Numbered from the stretch's first letter, positions 41,463 through 51,048 are shown. The stretch is 64,000 nt of DNA from Halorubrum sp. CSM-61 (GCF_003781945.1 NZ_RJJW01000001.1:203895-267894), one strand, 5' to 3'. A program made the numbers and translations. The notes: generated from the sequence alone by a model not told the origin.

Positions 41463-42719
41463 TCAGTCCGACAGCGCCACGATCCGGCCGTCCTCGGCGA
41501 CCACGAGCACCTCGGCGGTCTCGTCGCCGGTCGCGTCCGCGAACAGCGGGCCCGCGTACACGACGGAGGCGCCGCTGGAACCGCCGATGTCGCCGCGAGC
41601 GATCGCCTCGCCCTGCTGGTTCAGCGCGAGCACGCCGCCGTTCCGGTTCACGGCGACCGGGCCGGGCGAGCCGTCGCCGTCGACGTCGGCGACGCCGGGG
41701 GCGTTCACCCGCGTGTCGCCGCCGTACTGCTGTTTCCAGACGACCTCGCCGTCGAGTAAGTCGACCGCCCAGACGCTCCCGCTCCCGGCGACGTGGACGC
41801 GACCGGGGTCCGCGTCGCCGACGGCGACGGGCAGGTCCTGGAGCCCGACCTCGTAGCGGGTCCCGCCGTCGGCGACGTCGATCGTCTCCAGATTCCCGTT
41901 CGCGCCGCCGAGCGCGAGCACCGGGCCGCTCCGGGTGTCGGCCGCGCTCCAGCTCAGGGGGGTGACCGACGGGGTGGTCGTCCACCGCGGCTCGCCGGTG
42001 GCGTCGAGCAGGGTGATTGAGCGCTCGTCGCCGGCCGCGGTCGCGACCGCGAGCCCGCGGGTGGTCTCGTCGCTGCTGCCCCCGTTCTCGGCCCCATCGA
42101 AGTCGACCGCCAGCGGTCGGCGGTCCACCGGCGCGTCGAGGTCGGTCTCGAACACCGGATCGCCGTCGGCGTCGACGACTCGAACCCGCCCGTCGGTCGT
42201 GACCGCGGCGACCTCGCTGTCGCCGTCGCCGTCGAGGTCCCCGATCGCCGGCCGGAGTCCGCCCGGTCCGCCGAGGTCGACCGCGAACCGTTCGGTGCCG
42301 TCGGCCGGATCGAGCGCGACGAGGGAGCCACCTTCGGTCGTGAACGCGACGACCTCGTCGCCGTCGAGCGCGCCGGCGACCAGTCCGCTCGTCGCCGGGG
42401 GATCCGTGCCGTTCCCGTCGCCGGTGTCGCCGTCCGCCCCGCCGACCCGCGATCTCCACTCCACGTCGCCGCCGACCGCGGTGGCGCGTATCCTCCGGGC
42501 CCCGTCCTCGACCGTCGGCTGGAGGACGAGCGATTCGCCGTCCATCGTGGCGACGACCGCGCCGCTGCCGTCGTCGCCGGCGACGGGCTCCGACTCCCAG
42601 ACGACCTCGGCGTCCGTCGTGGCGTCGTCGACGCCGACGAACGCGAAGACGGCGACCCCGACGCCGGTCGCGCCGCCGGCGAACAGGATCAGACTCGCGA
42701 ACAGAACGCGCCGGTCCAT
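41463..42719 (-). CDS. Membrane-anchored beta-propeller (PQQ/FG-GAP-like) protein
   Basis: A 418-residue extracellular protein. MDRRVLFASLILFAGGATGVGVAVFAFVG is an N-terminal signal anchor. The rest is built of repeats in two styles: PQQ-like blades (GGSLVALDPADGTERFAVDL, SGSVWAVDLLDGEVVWKQQ, NGGVLALNQQGEAI) and calcium-loop-like DxDGDGDSE (IGDLDGDGDSEVAAV, VADVDGDGSPGPVAV). Such proteins scaffold or bind metal outside the cell. An acidic insertion, GADGDTGDGNGTD, sits near residue 95. Function unknown. Confidence 0.85.
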   Translation of the reverse strand: MDRRVLFASLILFAGGATGVGVAVFAFVGVDDATTDAEVVWESEPVAGDDGSGAVVATMDGESLVLQPTVEDGARRIRATAVGGDVEWRSRVGGADGDTGDGNGTDPPATSGLVAGALDGDEVVAFTTEGGSLVALDPADGTERFAVDLGGPGGLRPAIGDLDGDGDSEVAAVTTDGRVRVVDADGDPVFETDLDAPVDRRPLAVDFDGAENGGSSDETTRGLAVATAAGDERSITLLDATGEPRWTTTPSVTPLSWSAADTRSGPVLALGGANGNLETIDVADGGTRYEVGLQDLPVAVGDADPGRVHVAGSGSVWAVDLLDGEVVWKQQYGGDTRVNAPGVADVDGDGSPGPVAVNRNGGVLALNQQGEAIARGDIGGSSGASVVYAGPLFADATGDETAEVLVVAEDGRIVALSD

Positions 42720-42808
42720 TACGTGCGGTTCGGGCGTCGCGGTGATACCCCTGTCGGATGCGGCGGGGCGGGTGGCCGCCGACCTGCAGCAGCGCGGTGC
42801 CGGGCGAT

Positions 42809-43522
42809 CTACAGCAGCGTGGCGACGCGGTCCGCGTGCTCCGGGCCGACGCGCTCGCGGAGGGCGTCGGGGTCGCGCTCGCCGTCGACGTTCACCAGGT
42901 AGGCCGCGCCGTCCGGTCCCCCGTACGCGCCGTGGAAGTCGTAGACGAAGCCGTACACGTCGGCGGCGGCGGCCGTCTCGGTCCCGCGGGCGATCGCCAC
43001 CTGCTCGTGGACGTTGTACTCGACCAGTCGATTTCGGACGTCCGCGGCCTCCTCGCTCCTCCCCTCCTCGGCTCCGGCCCCGCCCCCGCCGTCGAGCGCG
43101 TCGAGGCCCGCCTCGACGATCGGAACGAGCTCCTCCACGTCCGCCCTGACGCCGGGCTCCTCGGGGAACTCGCCGGTTCGGACCGCGGAGAGGGCCGCGC
43201 CGACCGCGCCGCACCCGGTGTGTCCGACGACCGCGAGCGCGTCCGTGCCCGTGTACGCGAGCGGGTACGCGACGCTGCCCGCGAGCACGCGCTCGCCGTC
43301 GACGCGGGCGCTCACCCGGTTCCCGATGTTGCCGGCGGTGAAGAGGAACCCCGGCCGGTCGACCGCCCACATGCCGCCCTGTGACACGCGGGAGTCAGAA
43401 CAGCAGACGGAGACGACCGGCGGTCGCTGACCGTCGCGCTGTCCCCTGAAGGCGTCCACGTCGAGCGACGCGACGTGCTCGGCGTTGCGGTCGAGGAGCT
43501 CGGTCAGCAGGTCGCGTCCCAT
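42809..43522 (-). CDS. Beta-class carbonic anhydrase
   Basis: A 237-residue enzyme interconverting CO2 and bicarbonate. The zinc site is CCSDSRVSQ (Cys and the Asp-Arg dyad) and VVGHTGCGAVGAAL (His and Cys). FLFTAGNIGNRV is a further conserved block. A Gly/Glu-rich insert (GGGGAGAEEGRSEE) near residues 140-155 is haloarchaeal. The next small membrane protein gene lies on the same strand, about 100 bases upstream of its start. Confidence 0.93.
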   Translation of the reverse strand: MGRDLLTELLDRNAEHVASLDVDAFRGQRDGQRPPVVSVCCSDSRVSQGGMWAVDRPGFLFTAGNIGNRVSARVDGERVLAGSVAYPLAYTGTDALAVVGHTGCGAVGAALSAVRTGEFPEEPGVRADVEELVPIVEAGLDALDGGGGAGAEEGRSEEAADVRNRLVEYNVHEQVAIARGTETAAAADVYGFVYDFHGAYGGPDGAAYLVNVDGERDPDALRERVGPEHADRVATLL

Positions 43523-43624
43523 ACCCGTCGACTCGCTCCCGAGTCTGAAAAGGGAGGCGGAGGGGGCGAGAAACGGGAGCAGAGCGAGAAACGGGGCGGT
43601 CGTCGTCGCTCGGTTCGGCGGCGT

Positions 43625-43759
43625 TCAGACCACCAGACCGACGATCTGCACGAGGAACCCGACGACGAAGACGCCGAGGAGGGCGATCGTCGCCACCACC
43701 ACCGCGGGCGAGAGCGTCTCGTCGTCCTGATCCAGCACGAGCGACTCCATGTCCTTCAT
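43625..43759 (-). CDS. 44-residue single-pass membrane protein
   Basis: A short gene: MKDMESLVLDQDDETLSP followed by one hydrophobic helix, AVVVATIALLGVFVVGFLVQ, and a short end, IVGLVV. The N-terminus is acidic and probably cytosolic. The composition matches haloarchaeal small membrane proteins and no overlapping gene is better. It lies on the same strand as the carbonic anhydrase gene. Function unknown. Confidence 0.6.
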   Translation of the reverse strand: MKDMESLVLDQDDETLSPAVVVATIALLGVFVVGFLVQIVGLVV

Positions 43760-43816
43760 GCGAGACCCGTCGTCGCGGCGGGGTTTGAACGCTTCGCTCG
43801 GTCCCGAAGGGAAGCT

Positions 43817-43825
43817 TCATTTACC
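43817..43825 (+). promoter_or_regulatory. TATA-like box before the leader ORF and the P-loop kinase gene
   Basis: TCATTTACC is centred about 27 bases upstream of the ATG at 43848, not of the kinase ATG at 43894. Confidence 0.4.
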
Positions 43826-43847
43826 TCTCGACGGACCGTGCGGACGA

Positions 43848-43907
43848 ATGAGCGACGGAGGGCGACGGACCACCGGGACCGAGGGGGGCGTCGATGTCGA
43901 ACGGTGA
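43848..43907 (+). CDS. 19-residue leader ORF overlapping the P-loop kinase start
   Basis: MSDGGRRTTGTEGGVDVER runs from an ATG placed about 27 bases after a TATA-like box and stops 11 bases inside the kinase gene (TGA at 43905). This would make the short frame the leaderless first ORF. It may couple translation, or mark an error in the kinase N-terminus. It is weakly supported by itself. Confidence 0.35.
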   Translation: MSDGGRRTTGTEGGVDVER

Positions 43908-44544
43908 CGCGACCGACGGCGGGGGGTCACAGGGGGCGATCGCCGAGCCGGCCGAGCCGGCGGACCCGGCTTCCGAGGGAGAGGCCGCCGTCGATCCGTC
44001 GGCCCGATCGGCGACCGCGACCGAGCCGTCGGCCGGGAGGCTGGTCGTCGTCTGCGGGCTGCCGGGCGTCGGCAAGACGACGGTGGCGGAGCGGGTCGCC
44101 GACCACGTCGACGGCGAGATCCTCCGGACCGACGTGATCCGGAAGGAGCTGTTCGACGATCCGGAGTACACCGACGCGGAGACCGAGGCGGTCTACGCCG
44201 AGCTCGTCGACCGCGCCCGCGACCGCGTCGTCGGCGGGTCCGCCGTCGTCCTCGACGCGACGTTCGCGGACGCCCGGTTCCGCGCGGACGCCCGCGAGGT
44301 GGGCGAGCGCGTCGCGGGCGGGTTCGCGCTCGTCGAGGTGGAGTGCGACGAGCCGGTCGTCGAGCGCCGGATCGAGCGCCGCGACGGGATCAGCGACGCC
44401 GACTTCGAGGTCCACCTCCACTTCAAGGAGCTGTTCGACCGGATCGAGACCGACCACGTCGTCGTCGACAACTCCGGCGACCAGGCGGAGACGTTCGCGC
44501 AGGTCGACGCCGCGTTCGGCGGGGCGGCGCTCGGCGGCGAGTGA
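43894..44544 (+). CDS. P-loop kinase (AAA_33/zeta-like)
   Basis: A 216-residue protein. The first ~48 residues are a disordered acidic tail. Walker A is VVVCGLPGVGKTTVAERVADHV. A second motif, LRTDVIRKELF, and VLDATFADARFRADA follow, as in predicted kinases of the COG0645/COG4639 type. VEVECDEPVVERRIERRDG is the lid region. The substrate is unknown; relatives phosphorylate small molecules or RNA ends. The start is uncertain because of the overlapping leader ORF. Confidence 0.82.
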   Translation: MSNGDATDGGGSQGAIAEPAEPADPASEGEAAVDPSARSATATEPSAGRLVVVCGLPGVGKTTVAERVADHVDGEILRTDVIRKELFDDPEYTDAETEAVYAELVDRARDRVVGGSAVVLDATFADARFRADAREVGERVAGGFALVEVECDEPVVERRIERRDGISDADFEVHLHFKELFDRIETDHVVVDNSGDQAETFAQVDAAFGGAALGGE

Positions 44545-44677
44545 GCGAGGCGGCGAGTAAGAAGGGGCCGCGGTCGGCGTCGCGGTGGCCGCACCCCCGT
44601 CCCGGGGCAACAATTCGCACGAGAAACGCGCACACGCGTCTCCCATCACTTATACGGGCGACCGACATACTACCTGT

Positions 44678-44962
44678 ATGAGCGAAGAATCCGGGCGGAA
44701 GAACCTCCGAATGCCCAACGACGACGAAGTGTTCGCCGTGGTGACGGAACACCTCGGCGGGAACCACGTGCGGCTGCGCTGCGTCGACGGCGAGACGCGG
44801 ATGGGCCGGATCCCCGGCCGCATGAAGTACCGGACGTGGATCAGCGAGGGCGACGTGGTCCTCGCGGAGCCGTGGGACTGGCAGGACGAGAAGGCGAACG
44901 TCGAGTGGCGGTACGACGACGACGACGCGGATCAGCTCCGCCGCGAAGGACACATTCAGTAA
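44678..44962 (+). CDS. tif1A: Translation initiation factor aIF-1A
   Basis: A 94-residue OB-fold factor that helps scanning and start-codon selection on the small subunit. The core [19 protein letters not shown] is followed by [38 protein letters not shown] and an acidic tail. An ACTTATAC box about 27 bases upstream of ATG 44678 supports this start. A terminator-like hairpin follows. Confidence 0.97.
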   Translation: MSEESGRKNLRMPNDDEVFAVVTEHLGGNHVRLRCVDGETRMGRIPGRMKYRTWISEGDVVLAEPWDWQDEKANVEWRYDDDDADQLRREGHIQ

Positions 44963-44996
44963 CGCCGCGACGCGGCGTCGACAAGAAATTCTTTTT
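44963..44996 (+). terminator. Hairpin plus T-run after tif1A
   Basis: CGCCGCG-A-CGCGGCG is a perfect 7-bp inverted repeat directly after the tif1A stop. It is followed within 20 bases by CTTTTT. Archaeal termination relies mainly on T-runs, so this is a probable terminator. Confidence 0.55.
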
Positions 44997-45020
44997 ACAC
45001 TGAGCGACGGCGCCGGACGC

Positions 45021-46163
45021 TTATCGGCTGAACTCGATCGCCGCGCCCTGCCCGAACCCGACGCAGAGCGTCGCGAGCCCGCGGTCGGCGTCGCGCTTCC
45101 GCATCTCGTGGATCAGGGTCACGGGGAGCCGCGCGCCGGAGGCACCGAGCGGGTGGCCGACGGCGATGGCGCCACCGTTGACGTTGTACTTCTCCTCGTC
45201 GACGCCGAGTTCGCGTCGCGAGTACTCGCACTGCGAGGCGAACGCCTCGTTGAGCTCCACGAGGTCGTAGTCGTCGATCGTCCGGCCGGCGCGGTCGAGC
45301 AGGCCGCGCGTCGCGGGCACCGGGCCGATCCCCATCACGGTCGGGTCGACGCCGGCGACGTTGTTCGTGCCGACCTCCGCGAGCACGTCGAGGCCGTGGT
45401 CCTCCGCGAACGCCTTACTCGTCACCAGCGTCAGCGACGCGCCGTCGGAGATCTGCGAGGAGTTCCCCGCGGTCACCGTGCCGTCGCCAGTGAACGCGGG
45501 CGAGAGGCCGGCGAGCTTCTCGGCGGTCGTGTCCGGGCGGATCCCCTCGTCCGCCTCGACGAGCCCCTCGTCGGTCTCCACGGGGACGATCTCGTCGTCG
45601 AAGCGCCCCGACTCGGTCGCCTCGGCGGCGCGCTGATGGCTCCGCGCGGCGTACTCGTCCTGCGCCTCGCGGCTCACGTCGTACTCCTCGGCGACCTTCT
45701 CGGCGGTCATCCCCATCTGGAGCTGGAAGACGTTGTACCGCTCCGAGAGCTCCGGGTGGAGGTGCTGGTAGGCGTCGCCGTCCATCGGGACGCGGCTCAT
45801 GTTCTCGACGCCGCCGGCGATGACGCAGTCGCGGTTCCCGGCCGCGACCGCGTCCGACGCCGAGATGATCGCCTGCATCGAGGAGGCGCACCAGCGGTTG
45901 ATCGAGGTGGCCGGCACCGACTCGCCCAGATCGGAGAGCAGCGCGATGACCCGCGCCACGTTGTTGTCCTGTTCCGTCCGCTGCTGGGCGACACCCCACA
46001 TCAGGTCGTCGACGTGATCGCTCGTCAGCCCGGTCTCCGCGAGCGTGTGGTCGATGAGGCGCGTCGAGAGGTCCTCGCTGCGGACGTCCGCGTAGACGCC
46101 CCCGTCGCGTCCCTGCGGCGTTCGGTATGCGGCGGCGATAACCGGGGTGGTCTCGTCTGTCAT
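45021..46163 (-). CDS. Thiolase (acetyl-CoA C-acyltransferase)
   Basis: A 380-residue thiolase. The acylated Cys92 lies in [13 protein letters not shown], and the second catalytic set is [19 protein letters not shown] (His) and [14 protein letters not shown] (Cys). RTPQGRDGG near the N-terminus is also typical. All three catalytic motifs are intact, so it should be active, degrading or making acyl-CoA chains; beta-oxidation is most likely in this setting but is not proven. No other fatty-acid gene adjoins it. Confidence 0.93.
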   Translation of the reverse strand: MTDETTPVIAAAYRTPQGRDGGVYADVRSEDLSTRLIDHTLAETGLTSDHVDDLMWGVAQQRTEQDNNVARVIALLSDLGESVPATSINRWCASSMQAIISASDAVAAGNRDCVIAGGVENMSRVPMDGDAYQHLHPELSERYNVFQLQMGMTAEKVAEEYDVSREAQDEYAARSHQRAAEATESGRFDDEIVPVETDEGLVEADEGIRPDTTAEKLAGLSPAFTGDGTVTAGNSSQISDGASLTLVTSKAFAEDHGLDVLAEVGTNNVAGVDPTVMGIGPVPATRGLLDRAGRTIDDYDLVELNEAFASQCEYSRRELGVDEEKYNVNGGAIAVGHPLGASGARLPVTLIHEMRKRDADRGLATLCVGFGQGAAIEFSR

Positions 46164-46226
46164 GATCGATCGCTGGCGCGTCAGGGACTTAAAACGGCGT
46201 GGAACCCGAGGGAATCCGGCCGGAGT

Positions 46227-47798
46227 TCACCGGTTTTCGGGTTCCGTCAGGAGGTTCTTTCCGGTCATCTCCGCGGGCCGATCGAGTCCGATCAGATCCA
46301 CGAGCGTCGGGGCGATGTCGCAGAGCGAGCCGTTCTCGCGGACCTCGCGTCCCCCGTCGTCGCCGTCCGGCGTCAGGTAGACGAACGGGACCGGATTGAA
46401 CGTGTGTGCGGTGTGGGGGTTCTCGAGCGTCCCCATGTCGTCGGCGTTGCCGTGGTCGGCCGTCACGACCGCGTGGCCGCCCGCGTCGGCGACCGCGTCG
46501 AGGAGGCGGTCGAGCTGGGCGTCCACCGCCTCGACCGCCTCGACGGCGGCGTCGAAGTCGCCGGTGTGGCCAACCATGTCCGGGTTCGCGTAGTTCAACA
46601 CCAGCAGGTCCGGGTCGTCCGACTCGATGATCCCGACCGCCTCGTCGGTCACCTCGGGGGCCGACATCTCCGGCTGGAGGTCGTAGGTCGGCACGTCCGG
46701 GCTCTCGACGATCTCGCGCCGCTCGCCCGGGAACTCCACCTCGCGGCCGCCGTTGAGGAAGTACGTGACGTGGGGGTACTTCTCCGACTCGGCGATCCGG
46801 AGCTGGGTCAGGCCGGCGTCGGAGACGACCTCGCCGACGGTGTTCGCCGGCATCTGCGGCGGGAACGCCACCGGGAACGGGAACGTCTCGTCGTACTCGG
46901 TCATCGTGGTCATCCGGACGTCCGGCTGGTCCAGGTCGAACTCCCAGGCCGGCCGGGTGTCGGTGAGCATCCGGACCAGCTGCCGGGCGCGGTCCGCCCT
47001 GAAATTGAAGAAGACGACCGCGTCGCCGTCGACGAGTGCGGGCTCGTCGTCGACGAGCGTCGGCTCGATGAACTCGTCGGTCTCGCCGCGGTCGTGGGCC
47101 CGGGTCGCGGCCTCGACCGCCGTCTCGGCCTCGCGTTCGGCCTCGCGCTCGACGATGGCGTCGTACGCCTTCCTCGTCCGGTCCCAGTTCTCGTCGCGGT
47201 CCATCGCGTGGTAGCGCCCCGTCACGGTCGCGACGTGACCCGTCCCCCGCTCGTCGGCCTTCGCGGTCACCTCCGCGAGGAACCGGTCGGCGATCTCCGG
47301 GGCGGTGTCGCGGCCGTCGGTGAACGCGTGGCTCGTCGCCGGGACTCCGGCGTCGGCCGCGGCGTCGATCAGCGCCAGCAGGTGCGCCACGTCCGAGTGG
47401 ACGCCGCCGTCGGAGACGAGCCCCATGAAGTGGACCCGCCCGCCGGTCGAGTCGGCGTGGTCGAGCGCGTCCGCGACGGCGTCGTTGTCCGACAGAGACC
47501 CCTCCGCGAGCGCGTCGGAGATGCGGGTGTACGCCTGTTTGACCACGCGGCCCGCGCCGATGTTCAGGTGGCCGACCTCGGAGTTCCCCATCTGTCCCTC
47601 CGGGAGCCCGACGCGCCGCCCGTGGACCACGAGCCGCCCGTCGGCGCCGCGCTCGGTCGCGGCGTCGAACGTCGGCGTGTCGGCGGCGGCGACGGCGTCG
47701 CGACCCGCGGGTCGGCCCGCGGGGTCGACCGGTTCGCCGCCCGCGCCCGCTCCGCCGCCGAGACCCCATCCGTCGAGAATGATGAGCGCCGTTTCCAT
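46227..47798 (-). CDS. gpmI: 2,3-bisphosphoglycerate-independent phosphoglycerate mutase
   Basis: A 523-residue two-manganese enzyme of glycolysis. Metal ligand Asp9 lies in LIILDGWGLG, and the phosphorylated Ser73 lies in QMGNSEVGHLNIG. FTDGRDTAPEIADRFL, YHAMDRDENWDR, FFNFRADRARQL and VTADHGNADDM are the further conserved blocks. A Gly/Ala/Pro-rich insert at residues 14-38 is an oddity of this copy. It is convergent with the preceding region and stands alone. Confidence 0.96.
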   Translation of the reverse strand: METALIILDGWGLGGGAGAGGEPVDPAGRPAGRDAVAAADTPTFDAATERGADGRLVVHGRRVGLPEGQMGNSEVGHLNIGAGRVVKQAYTRISDALAEGSLSDNDAVADALDHADSTGGRVHFMGLVSDGGVHSDVAHLLALIDAAADAGVPATSHAFTDGRDTAPEIADRFLAEVTAKADERGTGHVATVTGRYHAMDRDENWDRTRKAYDAIVEREAEREAETAVEAATRAHDRGETDEFIEPTLVDDEPALVDGDAVVFFNFRADRARQLVRMLTDTRPAWEFDLDQPDVRMTTMTEYDETFPFPVAFPPQMPANTVGEVVSDAGLTQLRIAESEKYPHVTYFLNGGREVEFPGERREIVESPDVPTYDLQPEMSAPEVTDEAVGIIESDDPDLLVLNYANPDMVGHTGDFDAAVEAVEAVDAQLDRLLDAVADAGGHAVVTADHGNADDMGTLENPHTAHTFNPVPFVYLTPDGDDGGREVRENGSLCDIAPTLVDLIGLDRPAEMTGKNLLTEPENR

Positions 47799-47972
47799 AC
47801 CGTCCGTTTTCGGCGATGGGGTAACTACCCTTCGCTCCGCTCAACCGCCGCGGGCTCGATCGATCGCCGAACCGCGATCGCCGAACCGCGACCGACCGAT
47901 CGCCCGCAGGGAGACGACCGGGCCGTCTCGCGTAAGTCAGCCTTTTCCCTCTCCGACGCTAACCATACGTTA

Positions 47973-48644
47973 ATGGACTCCGCGGTACTGCTCGATCTCC
48001 TCGGTAACGAGAACCGGCGGCGCATCCTCCGGCTGCTCGCCACCAAGCCCTGTTACGTCACGGAGATCTCGGAGTACCTCGACGTGAGCCCGAAGGCGGT
48101 CATCGACCACTTGCGGAAGCTGGAGGAGGCCGGCCTCATCGAGTCGACCACCGACGATCAGCGCCGCAAGTACTTCCGTATCGCCCGGAGCCTCCGGCTG
48201 GAGGTGAGCGTCTCACCGTACGGCTTCGGCGCGAAGAGCGCGTACCCCGCGAAGAACAGCTTCGACATGGCGGCGCGGTGTCAGCACATCTCGATAGAGA
48301 CCCCCGACGAGTCCGAGTCGCCGAACGACTTGGCCGAACTCGCCGGCGAGTTCGGCCGGCTCCAGAACCTCGATCAGGAGCTCTCGCTGGCCCAGCGATG
48401 GGTACAGGGCCGCGTGGAGGACACGCTGGCCGAGATCGACGAGCGGCTCGGCACCGAGTCAGACAGCCGCTTCTTCGCGGCGGTCCTCGCCGCGCTGGTC
48501 GAGACCGACGGCACCCCCGAGGCGGTCGCCGACGAGGTCGGCGCCCGCGAGGAGACGGTCGCAGGCGCCCTCCGGCGGCTCGCCGACGTGGGGGTCGTCG
48601 CCCGCGACGGCTCCGCCGACGTCGACCGCTATCGGATCCGGTAG
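47973..48644 (+). CDS. ArsR-like winged-helix regulator
   Basis: A 223-residue regulator. The N-terminal winged helix spans residues about 5-70: LLDLLGNENRRRILRLLATK, VTEISEYLDVSPKAVIDHLRKLEEAGLI, and the wing TDDQRRKYFRI. The middle, VSPYGFGAKSAYP, is typical of a haloarchaeal ArsR group. A C-terminal second HTH-like region, TPEAVADEVGAREETVAGALRRLADVG, suggests two DNA-binding units. It diverges from gpmI across 174 bases; a link to sugar metabolism is possible but unproven. Confidence 0.85.
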   Translation: MDSAVLLDLLGNENRRRILRLLATKPCYVTEISEYLDVSPKAVIDHLRKLEEAGLIESTTDDQRRKYFRIARSLRLEVSVSPYGFGAKSAYPAKNSFDMAARCQHISIETPDESESPNDLAELAGEFGRLQNLDQELSLAQRWVQGRVEDTLAEIDERLGTESDSRFFAAVLAALVETDGTPEAVADEVGAREETVAGALRRLADVGVVARDGSADVDRYRIR

Positions 48645-48723
48645 TCGGCTCCGCGAGACACCGATCCCCGCACGGCCGGCCGCTTTCGGAACCTTTTGGC
48701 ACGCTCCCGGGAGAGGTCGGTGC

Positions 48724-49644
48724 GTGAGCAGAGCACGGAATCTCGCGTTGTTCCTCGTCCTCGCCGCGGTGTGGGGGTCGGCGTTCATGGCGATCAAGGC
48801 CGGGCTGGCGTACTTCCCGCCCGTGCTGTTCGCCGCGTTCAGGTACGACGTCGCCGGCGTCGTCATGCTCGCGTACGCCGCGTACGTCGTCGACGACCCG
48901 ATACCGCGAGGGCGCGACGAGTGGGCCGTCGTCGCGGTCGGCGCGACGCTGGTGATCGCCGCCTACCACGCGTTCCTCTTCATCGGCGAGAGCGACCCGG
49001 CGGTGACGAGCGCGGTCGCCGCCGTCATCGTCAGCCTCTCGCCCGTGCTGACGACCGTCTTCGCGCGCGCCTTCCTCCCCTCTGAGCGGCTGACGGTCGT
49101 CGGGGTTATCGGGCTCCTCGTCGGGCTCGCGGGCGCCGTCGTGCTGGCCGCGCCGGACCCGAGCAACCTCGCCGGCGGCGGCACGGTCCCGAAGCTCCTC
49201 GTGCTGCTGGCGGCCGCGTCGTTCGCGCTCGGCTCGGTGCTGATGCGGGCCTCCGACGACGACCTCCCGATCGAGACGATGGAGGCGTGGTCGATGATCC
49301 TCGGCGCCGCGCTGATGCACCTGCTGTCGCTCGGGCTCGGCGAGTCGGTCGCCGACGTGGCGTGGACCGCGGAGGCGCTCCTCGCGCTCGGGTACCTCTC
49401 GATCGCCGCCAGCGGGCTCGGCTTCCTCATCTACTTCGATCTGCTCGACCGGCTCGGGCCGATCGAGATCAACCTCGTCTCGTACGTCGCCCCGGTGTTC
49501 GCCGCGGTCTCCGGGTGGCTGTTCCTGCGGGAGGCGATCACCCTCACCACCGTCGCCGGCTTCCTGATCATCTGCGTCGGCTTCGCGCTGGTGAAGCGGG
49601 AGGCCTTCGGGGAGGCGCTCCGCGAGTACGGCGTGATCGGGTAG
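48724..49644 (+). CDS. EamA/DMT family transporter (2)
   Basis: A 306-residue protein with ten membrane segments in two EamA repeats, starting with GTG. FLVLAAVWGSAFMAIKAGLAYFPPVLFAAFRYDV is the first signature (in pieces), and GLGFLIYFDLLDRLGPIEINLVSYVAPVFAAV the second. It is a paralogue of the protein at 24733-25659 with the same domain spacing. Exported substrate unknown. Confidence 0.88.
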   Translation: MSRARNLALFLVLAAVWGSAFMAIKAGLAYFPPVLFAAFRYDVAGVVMLAYAAYVVDDPIPRGRDEWAVVAVGATLVIAAYHAFLFIGESDPAVTSAVAAVIVSLSPVLTTVFARAFLPSERLTVVGVIGLLVGLAGAVVLAAPDPSNLAGGGTVPKLLVLLAAASFALGSVLMRASDDDLPIETMEAWSMILGAALMHLLSLGLGESVADVAWTAEALLALGYLSIAASGLGFLIYFDLLDRLGPIEINLVSYVAPVFAAVSGWLFLREAITLTTVAGFLIICVGFALVKREAFGEALREYGVIG

Positions 49645-49716
49645 CCGGTTCACGCAACACGGTAACGTGACTCACGTCCGGGGTGGTTTTTATACGTACC
49701 CGCGCGACGGGCGAGT

Positions 49717-50310
49717 ATGTTCCCCGAGACGATCGAGACGGACCGGTTGCGGTTGGAACCCCGGTGGCCCGAGCGCGTCGACCTCGACGAGTGTTACCAA
49801 ATTTGCTCGTCGGACCCCGGGATCGACGAGGTGACCGAACACGTCACGTGGGACCCCCACGAGACGAAAAAGGAGACGCTCGAGTTCCTCGAACGCGGCC
49901 GCGAGCGGTGGGAGGACGACGAGGCGGCGAGCTACGTCATCCGCCCCCGCGAGGGCGAGGGCGGTGCCCGCGAGATCGCGGGGTTCGGCGGCTTCGAGGT
50001 CGACTGGGAGAAGCGAACCGCCGTGCTGGGCACCTGGCTCCGCAAGCGGTTCTGGGGTCGCGGCTACTCCGGCGAGCGCGCCGCGGCGCTCGTCGAGGTC
50101 GCCTTCGAGGACCTCGATCTCGACCTCGTCGCCGTGAGCCACCTCCCCGAGAACGAGCAGTCGCAGCGGGCGATCGAGAAGTACGTGGACCGGCTCGGCG
50201 GGCGCCGGGAGGGGCTGTTGCGCAATCACATCACCTTCATGGACGGCAGCGTCCGCGACGAGGTCCGCTACTCGATCTCGCAGGACGAGTGGCGCGAGGC
50301 GACCGAGTAG
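49717..50310 (+). CDS. GNAT N-acetyltransferase (RimJ/RimL type)
   Basis: A 197-residue acetyltransferase. METDRLRL-type start appears as FPETIETDRLRLEPRWPERV. The acetyl-CoA loop is RKRFWGRGYSGERAAALVEVAF, and the later SHLPENEQSQRAIEKYVDRLGG matches RimJ/RimL N-terminal acetyltransferases. A TTTTTATAC box ends ~27 bases before the ATG. The acceptor is unknown. Confidence 0.9.
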   Translation: MFPETIETDRLRLEPRWPERVDLDECYQICSSDPGIDEVTEHVTWDPHETKKETLEFLERGRERWEDDEAASYVIRPREGEGGAREIAGFGGFEVDWEKRTAVLGTWLRKRFWGRGYSGERAAALVEVAFEDLDLDLVAVSHLPENEQSQRAIEKYVDRLGGRREGLLRNHITFMDGSVRDEVRYSISQDEWREATE

Positions 50311-50424
50311 CCGGGAGCCAGCGAATCGCCCTTCGATTCGCCGGTAATCCGACGACCGAACTGGTTCGGCGCCGAGAACGCCGAGTCAACAGACACTTAT
50401 GAGGGCCGAAACGACTCCGGGCAC

Positions 50425-50997
50425 ATGTCTGTCCCCGACCAAACTGACCGAACGAGCGGAATCGTCGGCGGTGCGGCGGCCGGCGCCGTCGCGTACCTCC
50501 TCGGCTACCTCGTCGTGTACGTAACGCAGGGCGACCGGATCGAAGAGGGCCTCTCCGGAGTCAACTTCTTCGCCGACCTGTTCGGCGGCGACCCGATCTC
50601 CACCTGGCAGGCCGCGGGGTGGATGTTCTACAACGCCCACTTCGTCGACGTCAACGCGCCCTCGCTGATCGGGGGCGCGCAGTCGGCGAACCTCCTCACG
50701 CAGGGCGAGGGCGGGTCGCTGCTGTTCGTCCTCCCGCCGCTCCTGCTCGTCGTCGCCGGCGTCGTCGCCGGTCGGGCCGCCGGCGCGTCGGAGCCGGCCG
50801 ACGGGGCGCAGGCCGGCGCGTTCGTCCTGGCCGGCTACCTCCCGCTCGCGGTGATCGGGGCGTTCCTGTTCCGGTATTCCGTCGGGGACGGGACGGTGGC
50901 GCCCGATCTGGTCACCGCGGCGCTGCTCGCCGGTGCCGTCTACCCGGCGGTCTTCGGTGCGATCGGGGGAGCCGCCTCGTCGCTGCTGAGCGACTGA
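50425..50997 (+). CDS. Polytopic membrane protein of unknown function (190 aa)
   Basis: A 190-residue membrane protein with about five hydrophobic segments: GAAAGAVAYLLGYLVVYVTQ, a soluble loop with FADLFGGDPISTWQAAGWMFYNAHF, LLFVLPPLLLVVAGVVAG, AGAFVLAGYLPLAVIGAFLF and AALLAGAVYPAVFGAIGGAAS. The loop with a conserved WQAAGWMFYNAHFV is characteristic of a haloarchaeal family of no known function. It is not in an operon. Confidence 0.78.
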   Translation: MSVPDQTDRTSGIVGGAAAGAVAYLLGYLVVYVTQGDRIEEGLSGVNFFADLFGGDPISTWQAAGWMFYNAHFVDVNAPSLIGGAQSANLLTQGEGGSLLFVLPPLLLVVAGVVAGRAAGASEPADGAQAGAFVLAGYLPLAVIGAFLFRYSVGDGTVAPDLVTAALLAGAVYPAVFGAIGGAASSLLSD

Positions 50998-51048
50998 GTC
51001 CGACGGAAGAATCCGCTTTCTCGTTCCCGCCCTCGTCCCCCAGAACCG

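Noticed and set aside
45108..48644. A 1178-residue plus-strand open frame
   Set aside because: It is the antisense shadow of the thiolase and gpmI genes with an Arg/Val/His-biased composition. Only its last part, from ATG 47973, has a recognisable domain, and that part is annotated.
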